From Oxalobacter paraformigenes (lineage in GTDB: Bacteria > Pseudomonadota > Gammaproteobacteria > Burkholderiales > Burkholderiaceae_D), in assembly GCF_000158475.2 (NCBI RefSeq), contig NZ_KI392031.1, positions 1 through 64,000 of the forward strand: a stretch of DNA of 64,000 bases, given 5' to 3'. How positions within the stretch are numbered: position 1 is the stretch's first letter; every line of letters starts with the position of its first letter. The translations under genes were made by a program, and so were the position numbers. The notes under the pieces are model-generated. The model made no database searches. It was not told the origin of the DNA and was given only the letters and a program-made list of their open reading frames with translations. Of this stretch, positions 20,817 through 29,295 are shown piece by piece.

Positions 20817-21167
20817 TTATGAGCGAAAAATGAAGTAAACCGCGCCAAGCAGGCACAAGGCTGCCCAGACATAATCCATTTTGAAAGGTTGGCCCATGTA
20901 ATAAACGGCAAAGGGGACAAATACGCTCAGGGTGATGGCTTCCTGCAAGATTTTGAGCTGTGCCAGACTGAATTGTGAAAAACCGATACGATTGGCGGGA
21001 ACTTGCAAAAGATACTCGAAAAGAGCGATTCCCCAGCTGATCAGCGCGGCGATGAGCCATGATCTTGACGAAAGATGCCGCAAATGACCGTACCACGCAA
21101 ATGTCATGAAAACATTCGATAAAATAAGCAGGCCGGCGGTCTGGATAAAGACAGGGATGTGAAACAT
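20817..21167 (-). CDS. DUF486 (DMT-type) small membrane protein
   Basis: A 116-residue protein with four hydrophobic segments and the DUF486 pattern ILSNVFMTFAWYGHL, LISWGIALFEYLLQVPANRIG and MGQPFKMDYVWAALCLLGAVYFIF. The family belongs to the drug/metabolite transporter superfamily and is of unknown function; two copies would be needed for a complete DMT-like bundle. AAGGAG lies 8 bases before the ATG. It sits between folK and panB on the same strand, possibly in one transcript. Confidence 0.85.
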   Translation of the reverse strand: MFHIPVFIQTAGLLILSNVFMTFAWYGHLRHLSSRSWLIAALISWGIALFEYLLQVPANRIGFSQFSLAQLKILQEAITLSVFVPFAVYYMGQPFKMDYVWAALCLLGAVYFIFRS

Positions 21168-21196
21168 GACTGGAACTCCTTAAAACAGGCTGTCAA

Positions 21197-21676
21197 TTAA
21201 ATACGTTCGATTTTCTGATTGCTGACGCGATGAAGAAGGGTGGAAAGCGGTTCTTTTTCCGGAATAACGATGTCGGGATCAATTTCGGCTAACGGGACCA
21301 AAACGAAGGCCCGCTCGCACAGGCGAGCGTGTGGGATCGTCAGGCGGTCGGTCAGAATACGTTCCCGGTTGTAGAGAAGAATATCCAGATCCAGCGTTCG
21401 GGGAGCGTTTTTGTAGGGCCGTTTTCTGCCGAAACGGTTTTCGATGTCCCAGAGGGCGTCCAGTAAGGGATCGGGTGCCAGACCGGTGACGAGTCTGGCG
21501 ACGGCATTGATATAATCGTCGCCTGTCGCGTTAACAGGAGCTGTCCGGTAAAAGGAAGAGGACTTGTCCACGGAAGTATCGGGTAAACGGTTCAGGCTGT
21601 TTATCGCTTCGGTAACGTTTTGCAGGGCGTTTCCCAGATTGGAACCGATACCAATGTAAACGATGTTCCCGCTCAT
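21197..21676 (-). CDS. folK: 2-amino-4-hydroxy-6-hydroxymethyldihydropteridine pyrophosphokinase
   Basis: Pyrophosphorylates hydroxymethyl-dihydropterin for folate synthesis. The 159 residues begin MSGNIVYIGIGSNLGN and contain FGRKRPYKNAPRTLDLDILLYN with the metal-binding Asp pair and IPHARLCERAFVLVPLAEI. The open frame continues 28 codons upstream into pcnB, but this ATG gives the family start and sits right at the pcnB stop, so expression is probably coupled. Confidence 0.96.
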   Translation of the reverse strand: MSGNIVYIGIGSNLGNALQNVTEAINSLNRLPDTSVDKSSSFYRTAPVNATGDDYINAVARLVTGLAPDPLLDALWDIENRFGRKRPYKNAPRTLDLDILLYNRERILTDRLTIPHARLCERAFVLVPLAEIDPDIVIPEKEPLSTLLHRVSNQKIERI

Positions 21677-21677
21677 A

Positions 21678-23063
21678 CTATGGCTGGATGTCTTCAGTTG
21701 TTGGCAAGGGGACCGTCGCCGGATTTGTTCCGGTCTTGCGGCGGCGTGAGCGTTTTGCACGTTTTTTACCGGATGAACTGGCCGATAGCCGTTTCACTTG
21801 TTCAGCGATCATTTGCTGCCGTTCATCGCCGGATGCATCAATAAATGCCGTCCACCATTGGCCGACTTCGGGATCGAGTTCGCCAGCTTCACACCGGATC
21901 AGCAGAAAATCGTAGGCGGCACGGAAGCGTTCATTTTCAAGCAGGCGGTACGCGGATTTCCCTGTACGCCGTTCCAGTCTGGGTTGCATGAGCCATATGT
22001 CCTTCATGTCACTTGCAATCCGCCGCTGAATGGCGAGTTTCTCGGTCTGGGTCTCCAGTATGTCTCCTGCGGCCGCCACAAGAGCGGGAATGGGGTGTTC
22101 TCCCTGCGCACGGTAATGCTCCCATTTTTCCTCAACCTGTGTCCACAGGAGTGTGGCAAACAGGAAACCCGGAGAAATACGCCGGTTTTCCCGGATGCGC
22201 TGATCGGTTTTGTCCAGGGCAAGTTCTATAAAATGAGCTGCCTGAGGCTGTTCCAGGGCAACGTCCAGAAGGGGGAGCAAACCTTTGTGCAAACCCCGGG
22301 TACGCAATTCTTTCAGGCAAGACATGGCGTGACCGCTCATCAGCAGTTTCAACATTTCGTCGAAAAGTCGGGCAGATGGAACATTGTTGATGAGAGGGGC
22401 CAGTGAAGCAATGGGTGCGCGTGTTGCCGGATCTATCGAAAAACCCAGTTTTGCGGCGAACCGGACAATCCGGAGCATGCGTACAGGGTCTTCGCGATAA
22501 CGCTGTTCGGGATCTCCGATAATTTTCAGGGTCCGGTTGCGCAGATCGTTCATGCCGCCGTGGTAATCCAGCAGTAGCTGATTGGCCGGATTGTAATACA
22601 TGGCATTAATGGTAAAGTCCCTGCGGGCGGCGTCTTCTTCCTGGGTGCCGAAACTGTTATCGCGCAACAACCTGCCGGCATCGTCTTTCAAGGCAGGTTT
22701 GGTAGATGATCCTCTGAAGGTCGTGACTTCGATCAGCTCCTGGCCGAGGAGAACATGAACGATCTGGAAGCGTCGGCCGATGACGAAGGCCCGTCTGAAA
22801 AGGCGTTTCACCTGTTCCGGTGTGGCGTCTGTTGCCACATCGAAATCTTTCGGCTTGAGTCCCAGCAGCAAATCCCGTACCGCGCCGCCGACAATAAATG
22901 CCTTATAGCCGGCATTGTGCAATATACGGACAACCCGTATGGCACTGTTGGATACCAGACGCGGATCGATGCCGTGCTGTGCGGAATTCAAGGTAACAGG
23001 TTTATCGGCGGCACGGGTATCCGAACCCATGCCAAAAATCTTGCGGATCAGTTTGTTAATCAT
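21678..23063 (-). CDS. pcnB: Poly(A) polymerase I
   Basis: Adds 3' A-tails that promote RNA decay. The 461 residues contain the class II nucleotidyltransferase core: FIVGGAVRDLLLGLKPKDFDVATDATPEQVKRLFRRAFVIGRRFQIVHVL, the RRDFTINAMYYNP motif and the RYREDPVRMLRIVRFAAKLGF segment. The PcnB form of the motifs and a basic C-terminal tail (KRAKRSRRRK) favour poly(A) polymerase over CCA-adding enzyme. The start overlaps the end of the HAD gene by 8 bp, within the minus-strand cluster ending in folK. Confidence 0.94.
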   Translation of the reverse strand: MINKLIRKIFGMGSDTRAADKPVTLNSAQHGIDPRLVSNSAIRVVRILHNAGYKAFIVGGAVRDLLLGLKPKDFDVATDATPEQVKRLFRRAFVIGRRFQIVHVLLGQELIEVTTFRGSSTKPALKDDAGRLLRDNSFGTQEEDAARRDFTINAMYYNPANQLLLDYHGGMNDLRNRTLKIIGDPEQRYREDPVRMLRIVRFAAKLGFSIDPATRAPIASLAPLINNVPSARLFDEMLKLLMSGHAMSCLKELRTRGLHKGLLPLLDVALEQPQAAHFIELALDKTDQRIRENRRISPGFLFATLLWTQVEEKWEHYRAQGEHPIPALVAAAGDILETQTEKLAIQRRIASDMKDIWLMQPRLERRTGKSAYRLLENERFRAAYDFLLIRCEAGELDPEVGQWWTAFIDASGDERQQMIAEQVKRLSASSSGKKRAKRSRRRKTGTNPATVPLPTTEDIQP

Positions 23064-23733
23064 CGAATAATTGCAATAAAGGCCAGCCTTTCATTTCGGC
23101 ATATGCTTTCAGACGACTGTTGGGATTGACGGCAACCGGATGGTTTACCTGCGAGAGAAGCGGAATGTCACGGTCGGAGTCGCTGTAAAAATAGACGTGT
23201 CTGAAACTGTCGAAGGACAGATTCATCTGTTTGAGCCAGTTCTCGGTATGGATGATTTTACCTGCACCGGATGTGGGAATTCCTACCAGTTTCCCGGTGA
23301 GTTCGCCTTCCGGTGTTTCTTCGGGCAATGCGGCAATCAGGTGATCGACACCGAACGCTTTTGCAATCGGTTCCGTAATGAAACGGTTTGTTGCCGTAAC
23401 AATGGCAACCAGATCGTGATTTTTTTGGTGTTTTTCCACCAGACGGCGTGCGGAAGGCGTAATGGCGGGGTAAATGACTTCATCCATGTATTGCTGCCGC
23501 CAGCGGTTCAGTTGCGAGCGGGGGAAGCGGGACAAGGTGCCCAGAACGAATGCGAGGAATTCGGCCGGGTCGAGAGTGCCTGCCTGATACTGGATGAAAA
23601 ACTCCGCATTGCGCCTTTCATAGAATTCCTTGTCAACTGCGCCGATACGTACCAGAAATTGTCCCCACTCGTAGTCCGAGTCGATAGGGAGAAGCGTATT
23701 GTCCAGATCGAATAGTGCCAGTGTGTCAGTCAT
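23056..23733 (-). CDS. HAD-IB family phosphatase, SerB-like
   Basis: A 225-residue haloacid-dehalogenase hydrolase. Motif I is FDLDNTLLPIDSD (nucleophile and general-acid Asp), motif II is the VTATNRF Thr, motif III includes the Lys of GAGKI, and motif IV is YSDSDRDIPLL. The HAD-IB type with a helical cap fits phosphoserine-phosphatase-like or histidinol-phosphatase-like enzymes; in many Betaproteobacteria this gene sits between hda and pcnB, as here. Its start overlaps the hda stop by 4 bp (ATGA), and its stop overlaps the pcnB start. Confidence 0.88.
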   Translation of the reverse strand: MTDTLALFDLDNTLLPIDSDYEWGQFLVRIGAVDKEFYERRNAEFFIQYQAGTLDPAEFLAFVLGTLSRFPRSQLNRWRQQYMDEVIYPAITPSARRLVEKHQKNHDLVAIVTATNRFITEPIAKAFGVDHLIAALPEETPEGELTGKLVGIPTSGAGKIIHTENWLKQMNLSFDSFRHVYFYSDSDRDIPLLSQVNHPVAVNPNSRLKAYAEMKGWPLLQLFDD

Positions 23734-24407
23734 AGCGTCGGCTCCTGCTTTTTGTGCAGCAGATCGTAAAGGAGCGGCAGGGTGATCGTGCGTTTTGTCT
23801 GAAGCGAATAACGGTCCAGAGCGTCCAGAATCATGGAAAGCGAATGCATGTCTCGTTGATAGTGCGTAATAAGATAGGGTAGCACACCTGGGGAAAGAGT
23901 GAATCCCCTGCTTTTGGCCTGTTCTGTCAGGGCAGCTATTTTTTCTTCATCAGTCAGCCCCTTTATCTGATAGACAAGTCCCCAGCAAAGCCGGCTTTTC
24001 AGATCGTCCCTTAGCGTCAGGGCAAGCGGCGTGCTGGAACCCGCTGTAATCATGCATGCTCTGCCGTTTTCCCGGACCTGATTGAAAAGATCAAAAGCGG
24101 CAATCTGTTTTTCCGGAGATAATTTGTCGCAATCGTCTATCAGATACAGCGAAATGCCGGAGTCGTAATCAAAGGCCGCAAGAGGAGACCGGGCACTCAG
24201 GTATCGTGAAGGAGCAAACCGGGCCATCGCGAGCAGAAGATGCGTTTTTCCCACTGCGGCATCGCCCCACAAATAGACGAACCGGTCACGGGACTGTCTC
24301 GCCGCAATAAGATGAAGAAGATGCAGTGCCTCTTCATTTTGCCCGGGCACGAAAGTTTCAAGAGCAGGGGGGCTTGCAGTGTCAAGATTTAGCAGCAGTT
24401 GTTGCAT
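23730..24407 (-). CDS. hda: DnaA regulatory inactivator Hda
   Basis: AAA+ protein that, bound to the sliding clamp, stimulates hydrolysis of DnaA-ATP and limits re-initiation. The N-terminal MQQLLLNLD contains the clamp-binding QLxL motif. The Walker A is LWGDAAVGKTHLL, a Walker B-like LYLIDDCDKLS follows, and the arginine region is TLRDDLKSRLCWGLVYQIKGL. The 225-residue length fits Hda and is far shorter than DnaA. It is 8 bp downstream of the AI-2E family transporter gene. Confidence 0.93.
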   Translation of the reverse strand: MQQLLLNLDTASPPALETFVPGQNEEALHLLHLIAARQSRDRFVYLWGDAAVGKTHLLLAMARFAPSRYLSARSPLAAFDYDSGISLYLIDDCDKLSPEKQIAAFDLFNQVRENGRACMITAGSSTPLALTLRDDLKSRLCWGLVYQIKGLTDEEKIAALTEQAKSRGFTLSPGVLPYLITHYQRDMHSLSMILDALDRYSLQTKRTITLPLLYDLLHKKQEPTL

Positions 24408-24415
24408 GACGGAAT

Positions 24416-25495
24416 TCAGCTTTTGTAAAAATTACTGTCAAAATAGTAATTTCGCAAATGTTTGTAGGCAACCGAGAGAATAGCCGAAGAAGGCAAAGCG
24501 AGCAAAATACCGACAAAACCGAAAAGCTGGCCGAATGCAAGCAAGGCGAAAATAACAATTAAAGGGTGAAGCTGAATACGGTCGCCGACCAGTTTGGGAG
24601 TCATCAGCAAGCCATCGAAGGAATAACCGAAACCATAGATGATTCCGAGGGTAATCCACGCTTCCATGCCGGTAAATTGCAGCAGTGTCGCTGTAATCGC
24701 CAGAGCCAGACCGAAACAGATCCCGATATAAGGGATGAAGGCCAGCATACCGGTCATGATGCCAACGGGCAGAGCGACGTTGTAGCCGGCAAGCGCAAGC
24801 GTAATGGAATAATAACTCGACAGAATGACCATAACCAGTAATTGTCCACGCAGATACTGCGCCAGCATACTGTTCACTTCCCTGGAGAAACTGACGGCCC
24901 TGGTTACCCAGCGTCTGGGGATCATGTCCCTCAGCTTGCGCATCATGATATGCCAGTCTTTCAACAGATAAAACAGAACGACCGGGATAAGGATCAGATT
25001 CCATGCCCAGGTGAGAACGGCCGTTCCTCCGAATTTGGCAGAGGCGATAAGCGATTTCCAGACGCCATCGCCTTTGGGAACGAATTGTTCAGTCAGAATT
25101 TTTTTGATGCCGGCATTGTCTGCCGGGATCTGGATGCCCAGTTCATTCAAAATCGGACTCAGGTAGTTATTGACCTTGGCGATAAAAGCCGGAATTTGTT
25201 CGTAAAGCATGGGCCATTCCCTGATCAGCATGGGAATCATGATCAGTGCGAATGCCGTCACAATGGCGATGAGCAGCAACATGACGATGATGACGGCAAT
25301 GAGGCGGGGTAGACGAAGCGTTCCAATACGTTTCGAACGAAGCCAGTCAACGATGGGGTTTAAGGCATAGGCCAGAATGGCTCCGGCGATAAACGGCGTC
25401 AGGATCGGCCCGAGCAAGAGAAGAATGACAATCAGAAAAATACCGATGCCGGTCCACAGTGCCGTTTGTCTTTGTTGTGGTGTAAATAATGCCAT
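24416..25495 (-). CDS. AI-2E family transporter (PerM-like)
   Basis: A 359-residue polytopic membrane protein of the AI-2E exporter family: an N-terminal hydrophobic pair, a periplasmic stretch around REWPMLYEQIPAFIAKVNNYL, then the conserved GIMTGMLAFIPYIGICFGLALAITAT, FGYSFDGLLMTPKLVGDRIQLHPLIVIFALLAFGQLFGFVGILLALP block. Members export small molecules or Na+/H+, and the substrate cannot be told from sequence. It is first in a compact operon with hda, the HAD gene, pcnB and folK, and divergent from purM. Confidence 0.9.
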   Translation of the reverse strand: MALFTPQQRQTALWTGIGIFLIVILLLLGPILTPFIAGAILAYALNPIVDWLRSKRIGTLRLPRLIAVIIVMLLLIAIVTAFALIMIPMLIREWPMLYEQIPAFIAKVNNYLSPILNELGIQIPADNAGIKKILTEQFVPKGDGVWKSLIASAKFGGTAVLTWAWNLILIPVVLFYLLKDWHIMMRKLRDMIPRRWVTRAVSFSREVNSMLAQYLRGQLLVMVILSSYYSITLALAGYNVALPVGIMTGMLAFIPYIGICFGLALAITATLLQFTGMEAWITLGIIYGFGYSFDGLLMTPKLVGDRIQLHPLIVIFALLAFGQLFGFVGILLALPSSAILSVAYKHLRNYYFDSNFYKS

Positions 25496-25570
25496 TCGGT
25501 CGTACTTGTGTGATCAGTTTGTTAGAATACGGAATTATTGTTATTTTACGCCCAGCGGTGCATTTACATT

Positions 25571-26614
25571 ATGAGCTCATCCACTAATCAATCTCTTTCC
25601 TATCGCGATGCCGGTGTCGATATCGATGCAGGCGATGCGCTGGTAGCTGCCATCAAACCGTTTGCCAGACGTACCATGCGCGAAGGGGTGTTAGGTGGCA
25701 TTGGCGGTTTTGGCGCTCTTTTCGAAATCGGCAACAAATATCGCGAGCCGGTACTTGTTTCCGGTACCGATGGGGTCGGCACCAAACTCAAGCTGGCCTT
25801 TTTGCTTAACCGACATGATACGGTCGGGATAGACCTTGTGGCAATGAGTGTGAACGATATTCTGGTTCAGGGCGCGGAGCCGTTGTTTTTTCTCGATTAT
25901 TTTGCCTGTGGCAAACTCGATGTCAACACGGCTACTGATGTTATCAAGGGGGTTGCTGCCGGATGCGAACAGGCCGGATGCGCGCTGATCGGAGGGGAAA
26001 CGGCTGAAATGCCCGGCATGTATCCGGACGGAGAATATGATCTGGCCGGTTTTGCTGTCGGAGCTGTCGAGAAATCCGCCATTATCGACGGGACAAAAAT
26101 CGTACCCGGCGATGTGGTTATCGGGCTGGCTTCCTCGGGGATTCATTCAAACGGGTATTCTCTCGTTCGCAAAATTGTTGAAGTCGCCAAGCCTGACCTG
26201 AGCGCCGATTTCGATGGCCGTTCGTTGGCAGATGCCTTGATGGCGCCCACAAGAATTTATGTCAAACCGCTGCTGTCGCTGATGTCTTCTATCGAAGTCA
26301 AGGGAATGGCTCACATTACGGGCGGTGGCCTGGTGGAAAACGTTCCGCGTGTTTTGCAAAATCATCTGACGGCTGTTTTGAAAAAAGAAGCCTGGAGTAT
26401 GCCTCCGCTCTTTAACTGGCTGCAAAAACACGGCAATGTTGCCGATGAAGAAATGCACCGGGTGTTCAACTGTGGAATCGGTATGGTGGTGATCGTTTCG
26501 AAAGAAAATGCCGATAAAGCCGTTTCAGCACTGGAGATATCGGGTGAAACGGTTTACCGGATTGGTGAAATACGCCAGCGTATCGGCAACGAACCCCAGA
26601 CAATCGTTGAATGA
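25571..26614 (+). CDS. purM: Phosphoribosylformylglycinamidine cyclo-ligase
   Basis: AIR synthetase, fifth step of purine synthesis. The 347 residues begin [25 protein letters not shown] and carry [54 protein letters not shown] and the GVHSNG-like sequence [13 protein letters not shown]. The open frame reaches 11 codons further upstream, but the ATG at 25571 gives the usual start. It is divergent from the AI-2E gene. Confidence 0.97.
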   Translation: MSSSTNQSLSYRDAGVDIDAGDALVAAIKPFARRTMREGVLGGIGGFGALFEIGNKYREPVLVSGTDGVGTKLKLAFLLNRHDTVGIDLVAMSVNDILVQGAEPLFFLDYFACGKLDVNTATDVIKGVAAGCEQAGCALIGGETAEMPGMYPDGEYDLAGFAVGAVEKSAIIDGTKIVPGDVVIGLASSGIHSNGYSLVRKIVEVAKPDLSADFDGRSLADALMAPTRIYVKPLLSLMSSIEVKGMAHITGGGLVENVPRVLQNHLTAVLKKEAWSMPPLFNWLQKHGNVADEEMHRVFNCGIGMVVIVSKENADKAVSALEISGETVYRIGEIRQRIGNEPQTIVE

Positions 26615-26670
26615 CCATTGATTCTCTTCCTGGGGGATTTCGCGCACGAAATCTCCTTGTTGACGGGAAA

Positions 26671-26710
26671 GTTTTAAAAACAGGAATCTGAAAAACCCTG
26701 TTTTTAAAAC
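26671..26710 (+). terminator. Probable terminator after purM
   Basis: A 14-bp perfect inverted repeat (GTTTTAAAAACAGG / CCTGTTTTTAAAAC) with a 12-base loop, 57 bp after the purM stop. The stem is AT-rich with an internal T5 run, so efficiency may be moderate. Confidence 0.6.
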
Positions 26711-26960
26711 GACCTCCAAAAAGGTTAGGCGAAAATCCTATTTTTATACAAACCAAGCATATTGCACAGCCGTGCACTGACGTTCTTTCGGGCCGCGCCT
26801 TGTTCTGTCGCTGGCCTGGAAGGAAGAAAGCCGGCCGATGGACGGTATTGCTTTGTCTTTTAAGGCCAGAGGGCTACTACGTTTCCAGGCTATGCCGGAT
26901 TTGTCCTAACGATCAGCCACGAGCTTGATTGAATCCGAACTTGTGTATTGATTAAATACG

Positions 26961-27009
26961 ATTTTTTGCTAATCATATGAACTCAAATTTCATATGATTA
27001 GCAAAAAAT
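26961..27009. repeat. 20-bp-arm perfect inverted repeat upstream of oxlT
   Basis: Left arm 26961-26980 and right arm 26990-27009 are perfect reverse complements (20 bp each) around a 9-base spacer. Each arm contains CATATG next to TTAGCAAAA or its complement. The T-tract is at the 5' side and the A-tract at the 3' side on either strand, the opposite of a rho-independent terminator. It is therefore more likely a protein-binding or cruciform-forming element. Confidence 0.85.
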
Positions 27010-27023
27010 GTGAGATTATACAT

Positions 27024-27183
27024 CATATGCCTTCATTTCCAATATGAATTTATTTCATATCTCTTTGGGGTAAATATGAAATAAATTTATTTGCTGACGG
27101 GAATAATGTGAAATAAGATTGCATATGTGGTTCTGCTAAATATGATATTAATTTTCATATGTGGAACTCATGATATGAGTCCC
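27024..27183. promoter_or_regulatory. AT-rich palindrome cluster in the oxlT leader
   Basis: Dense repeats: ATATGAA-N5-TTCATAT (27042-27060), the 14-bp palindrome AAATAAATTTATTT (27079-27092) and ACTCAT-GAT-ATGAGT (27166-27180). The octamer TTTCATAT or its complement occurs at 26988, 27053, 27074 and 27153, and CATATG occurs five times between 26974 and 27161. A weak possible promoter is TTGCTG (27091-27096) with TAAGAT (27114-27119) at 17 bp. This looks like a multi-site operator for oxlT; the regulator is unknown. Confidence 0.6.
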
Positions 27184-27293
27184 GGGAAGGTGCCATGGAA
27201 TGGTTATCGGGCGCATTGATGGCCTTGTCGTCTGGTGGCGCTGGCATTTTCCCGAATCTCAATTTTGTATTAACTTGATTAGGGATTGGTAAG

Positions 27294-28556
27294 ATGAATA
27301 ATCCGCAAACAGCACAACCGGCAACCCCGCAAGCAGCAGGGAATATTCGCTGGTTCTATTTGGTATTGGCAGTTTTGCTAATGTGTATGATCTCGGGTGT
27401 CCAGTATTCCTGGACACTGTATGCTAACCCGGTGAAAGATGCTCTGGGCGTTTCACTTGCTGCCGTTCAGACAGCATTTACTCTTTCTCAGGTTATTCAA
27501 GCTGGTTCACAGCCGGGTGGTGGATATTTTGTCGATAAATTCGGTCCCAAGATTCCGTTGATGTTCGGCGGTGCCATGGTGCTGGTTGGCTGGTCTCTGA
27601 TGGGACAGGTAAGCAGTATCCCCGCTCTGTATGCCCTTTATACTCTTGCCGGTGCCGGTGTCGGTATCGTTTACGGTATTGCCATGAATACGGCTAACAG
27701 ATGGTTCCCGGACAAGAGAGGTTTGGCTTCCGGTTTTACGGCTGCCGGTTATGGCCTGGGTGTGTTGCCTTTCCTGCCATTGATCAGCTCTGTTCTGAGA
27801 GTTGACGGCGTTGGCCCGGCATTCATGTATACCGGTCTGATCATGGGTATCCTGATTATTGCTATCGCCTTTTTCATCAGATTCCCTGGAGAACAGAAAG
27901 GGATCAAAAAAGTTATCGTTCCAACCGAAAAAGACTTCAACTCGAATGAAATGCTCAAGACCCCACAATTCTGGATTCTCTGGACAGCTTTCTTTTCGGT
28001 CAACTTCGGTGGCCTGCTGCTGGTTGCCAACAGCGTTCCTTACGGCCGCAGCCTGGGTCTTGCTGCCGGTGTCCTGACTATTGGCGTTTCCATCCAGAAT
28101 CTGTTCAATGGCGGTTGCCGTCCGTTCTGGGGGTTTGTTTCCGACAAGATTGGCCGTTACAAAACCATGTCGGTTGTATTCGGTATCAACGCTATCGTTC
28201 TGTGGTGTTTCCCGTATGTTGCGAAGGTTTCCGAAGTGGCTTTCATCGCGATGCTTGCATTGGCCTTCTTTACCTGGGGGGGTAGCTACGCTTTGTTCCC
28301 TTCGACCAACAGCGACATTTTCGGTACAGCTTATTCCGCAAGAAACTACGGCTTTTTCTGGGCTGCCAAAGCGATCGCTTCGATCTTTGGCGGTGGTCTT
28401 GGCGCGGCGGTTGCCACAAATTTCGGCTGGAATACGGCTTTTATGATTACCGGTATCACTTCCTTTATCGCTTTCGCTCTGGCTACCTTCGTTATTCCAA
28501 GAATGGGACGGCCCAAGAAGAAAGTCAAAGCTGAAGCAGTACAGGTCGCTCACTAG
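27294..28556 (+). CDS. oxlT: Oxalate:formate antiporter OxlT
   Basis: Major-facilitator antiporter exchanging oxalate(2-) for formate(1-), generating the membrane potential that powers the cell. The 420 residues form 12 hydrophobic helices. LVLAVLLMCMISGVQYSWTLYANPVKD, GFTAAGYGLGVLPFLPLISS and NSDIFGTAYSARNYGFFWAAKA match O. formigenes OxlT as remembered. The two charged residues known to bind substrate are kept: Arg276 in NGGCRPFWGF and Lys359 in FFWAAKAIAS (272 and 355 in the reference). An AGGG about 10 bases upstream is the ribosome site. Codon bias resembles oxc. The gene is alone between a long palindromic leader and its own terminator. Confidence 0.98.
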   Translation: MNNPQTAQPATPQAAGNIRWFYLVLAVLLMCMISGVQYSWTLYANPVKDALGVSLAAVQTAFTLSQVIQAGSQPGGGYFVDKFGPKIPLMFGGAMVLVGWSLMGQVSSIPALYALYTLAGAGVGIVYGIAMNTANRWFPDKRGLASGFTAAGYGLGVLPFLPLISSVLRVDGVGPAFMYTGLIMGILIIAIAFFIRFPGEQKGIKKVIVPTEKDFNSNEMLKTPQFWILWTAFFSVNFGGLLLVANSVPYGRSLGLAAGVLTIGVSIQNLFNGGCRPFWGFVSDKIGRYKTMSVVFGINAIVLWCFPYVAKVSEVAFIAMLALAFFTWGGSYALFPSTNSDIFGTAYSARNYGFFWAAKAIASIFGGGLGAAVATNFGWNTAFMITGITSFIAFALATFVIPRMGRPKKKVKAEAVQVAH

Positions 28557-28581
28557 AAATTCGGTCTGTCTGGTTTAACTG

Positions 28582-28613
28582 AAAAATGGCTGGAGGATTC
28601 CAGCCATTTTTTT
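28582..28613 (+). terminator. Terminator of oxlT
   Basis: Perfect 12-bp stem AAAAATGGCTGG / CCAGCCATTTTT with a 6-base loop, ending in T7, 25 bp after the oxlT stop. Confidence 0.95.
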
Positions 28614-29093
28614 ATCGTCTAAAGGGGCAGCTCAGGCAAGGTTGCGGTTTCTTGCAGGCGGTTATCCGGTTTTGAAACCGTGTTGTATTCTTACGCTTGG
28701 CCCCAAAAATGTCGCGACTGGCGCGAGCCTTTTTCTGCGGTTATCGGAAACCGGGCGTCATTTTTGTAGTGTTGGTTTCCTCCGCTGTTTCCTTGTCTCA
28801 TACCTTTGGCGGGGTCAGAATCTCCAGGGATTTGCGTGTTCTGAATAAAGGGGCTTACAGTATTCTGGAAGGAATTTTATCGCCTTGGAGGGATGAAACC
28901 GGCTATGTTCAGCCTGGCGGGCTCTGGTACAAAGGCGATGCCGGTCGTGTTGTTTTTTTAATGATAAGACGGTAACGGAAAATAAATGGCGTTTTGGGCG
29001 GAAGATGTGCGCAGCCGGCGACTTGAAGAAGCGGATTTCTTGAGCCGGTGCTGCTCATCGTTCAGCGCATGACTAACGCAGGGAACAGCATGA
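28614..29093. other. Gene-free interval between oxlT and tRNA-Arg(CCG)
   Basis: About 480 bp. Plus-strand open frames (for example 28697-28975) lack a ribosome site and family resemblance, and run out without a typical gene end. Nothing else is recognisable. Confidence 0.4.
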
Positions 29094-29169
29094 TGGCGCG
29101 CTCGGCGGGGATCGAACCCACAACCCCTGCCTTCGGAGGGCAGTACTCTATCCATTGAGCTACGAGCGC
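29094..29169 (-). tRNA. tRNA-Arg (anticodon CCG)
   Basis: On the minus strand: acceptor GCGCTCG/CGAGCGC, D arm AGCTC...GAGTA, anticodon stem CTGCC/GGCAG with loop CTCCGAA, T arm GTGGG-TTCGATC-CCCGC, discriminator G and encoded CCA. It reads CGG codons. Confidence 0.95.
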
Positions 29170-29295
29170 CTTGAAAAGAAGCACGTCATTTGCGGAATTT
29201 GCACGAGCGTTTAAAGCCGAAAAATGACGCAGGCAGTATTCTACCTCATTTGCCCGATCCGGGCCGCAGTTTAAGCAACAAAATTGATGGATCCC

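Noticed and set aside
26961-27009. Long inverted repeat as a rho-independent terminator
   Set aside because: On both strands the T-tract precedes the stem and an A-tract follows it, the reverse of a terminator.
28697-28975. 92-codon open frame after oxlT
   Set aside because: No start signal or family similarity; probably chance.
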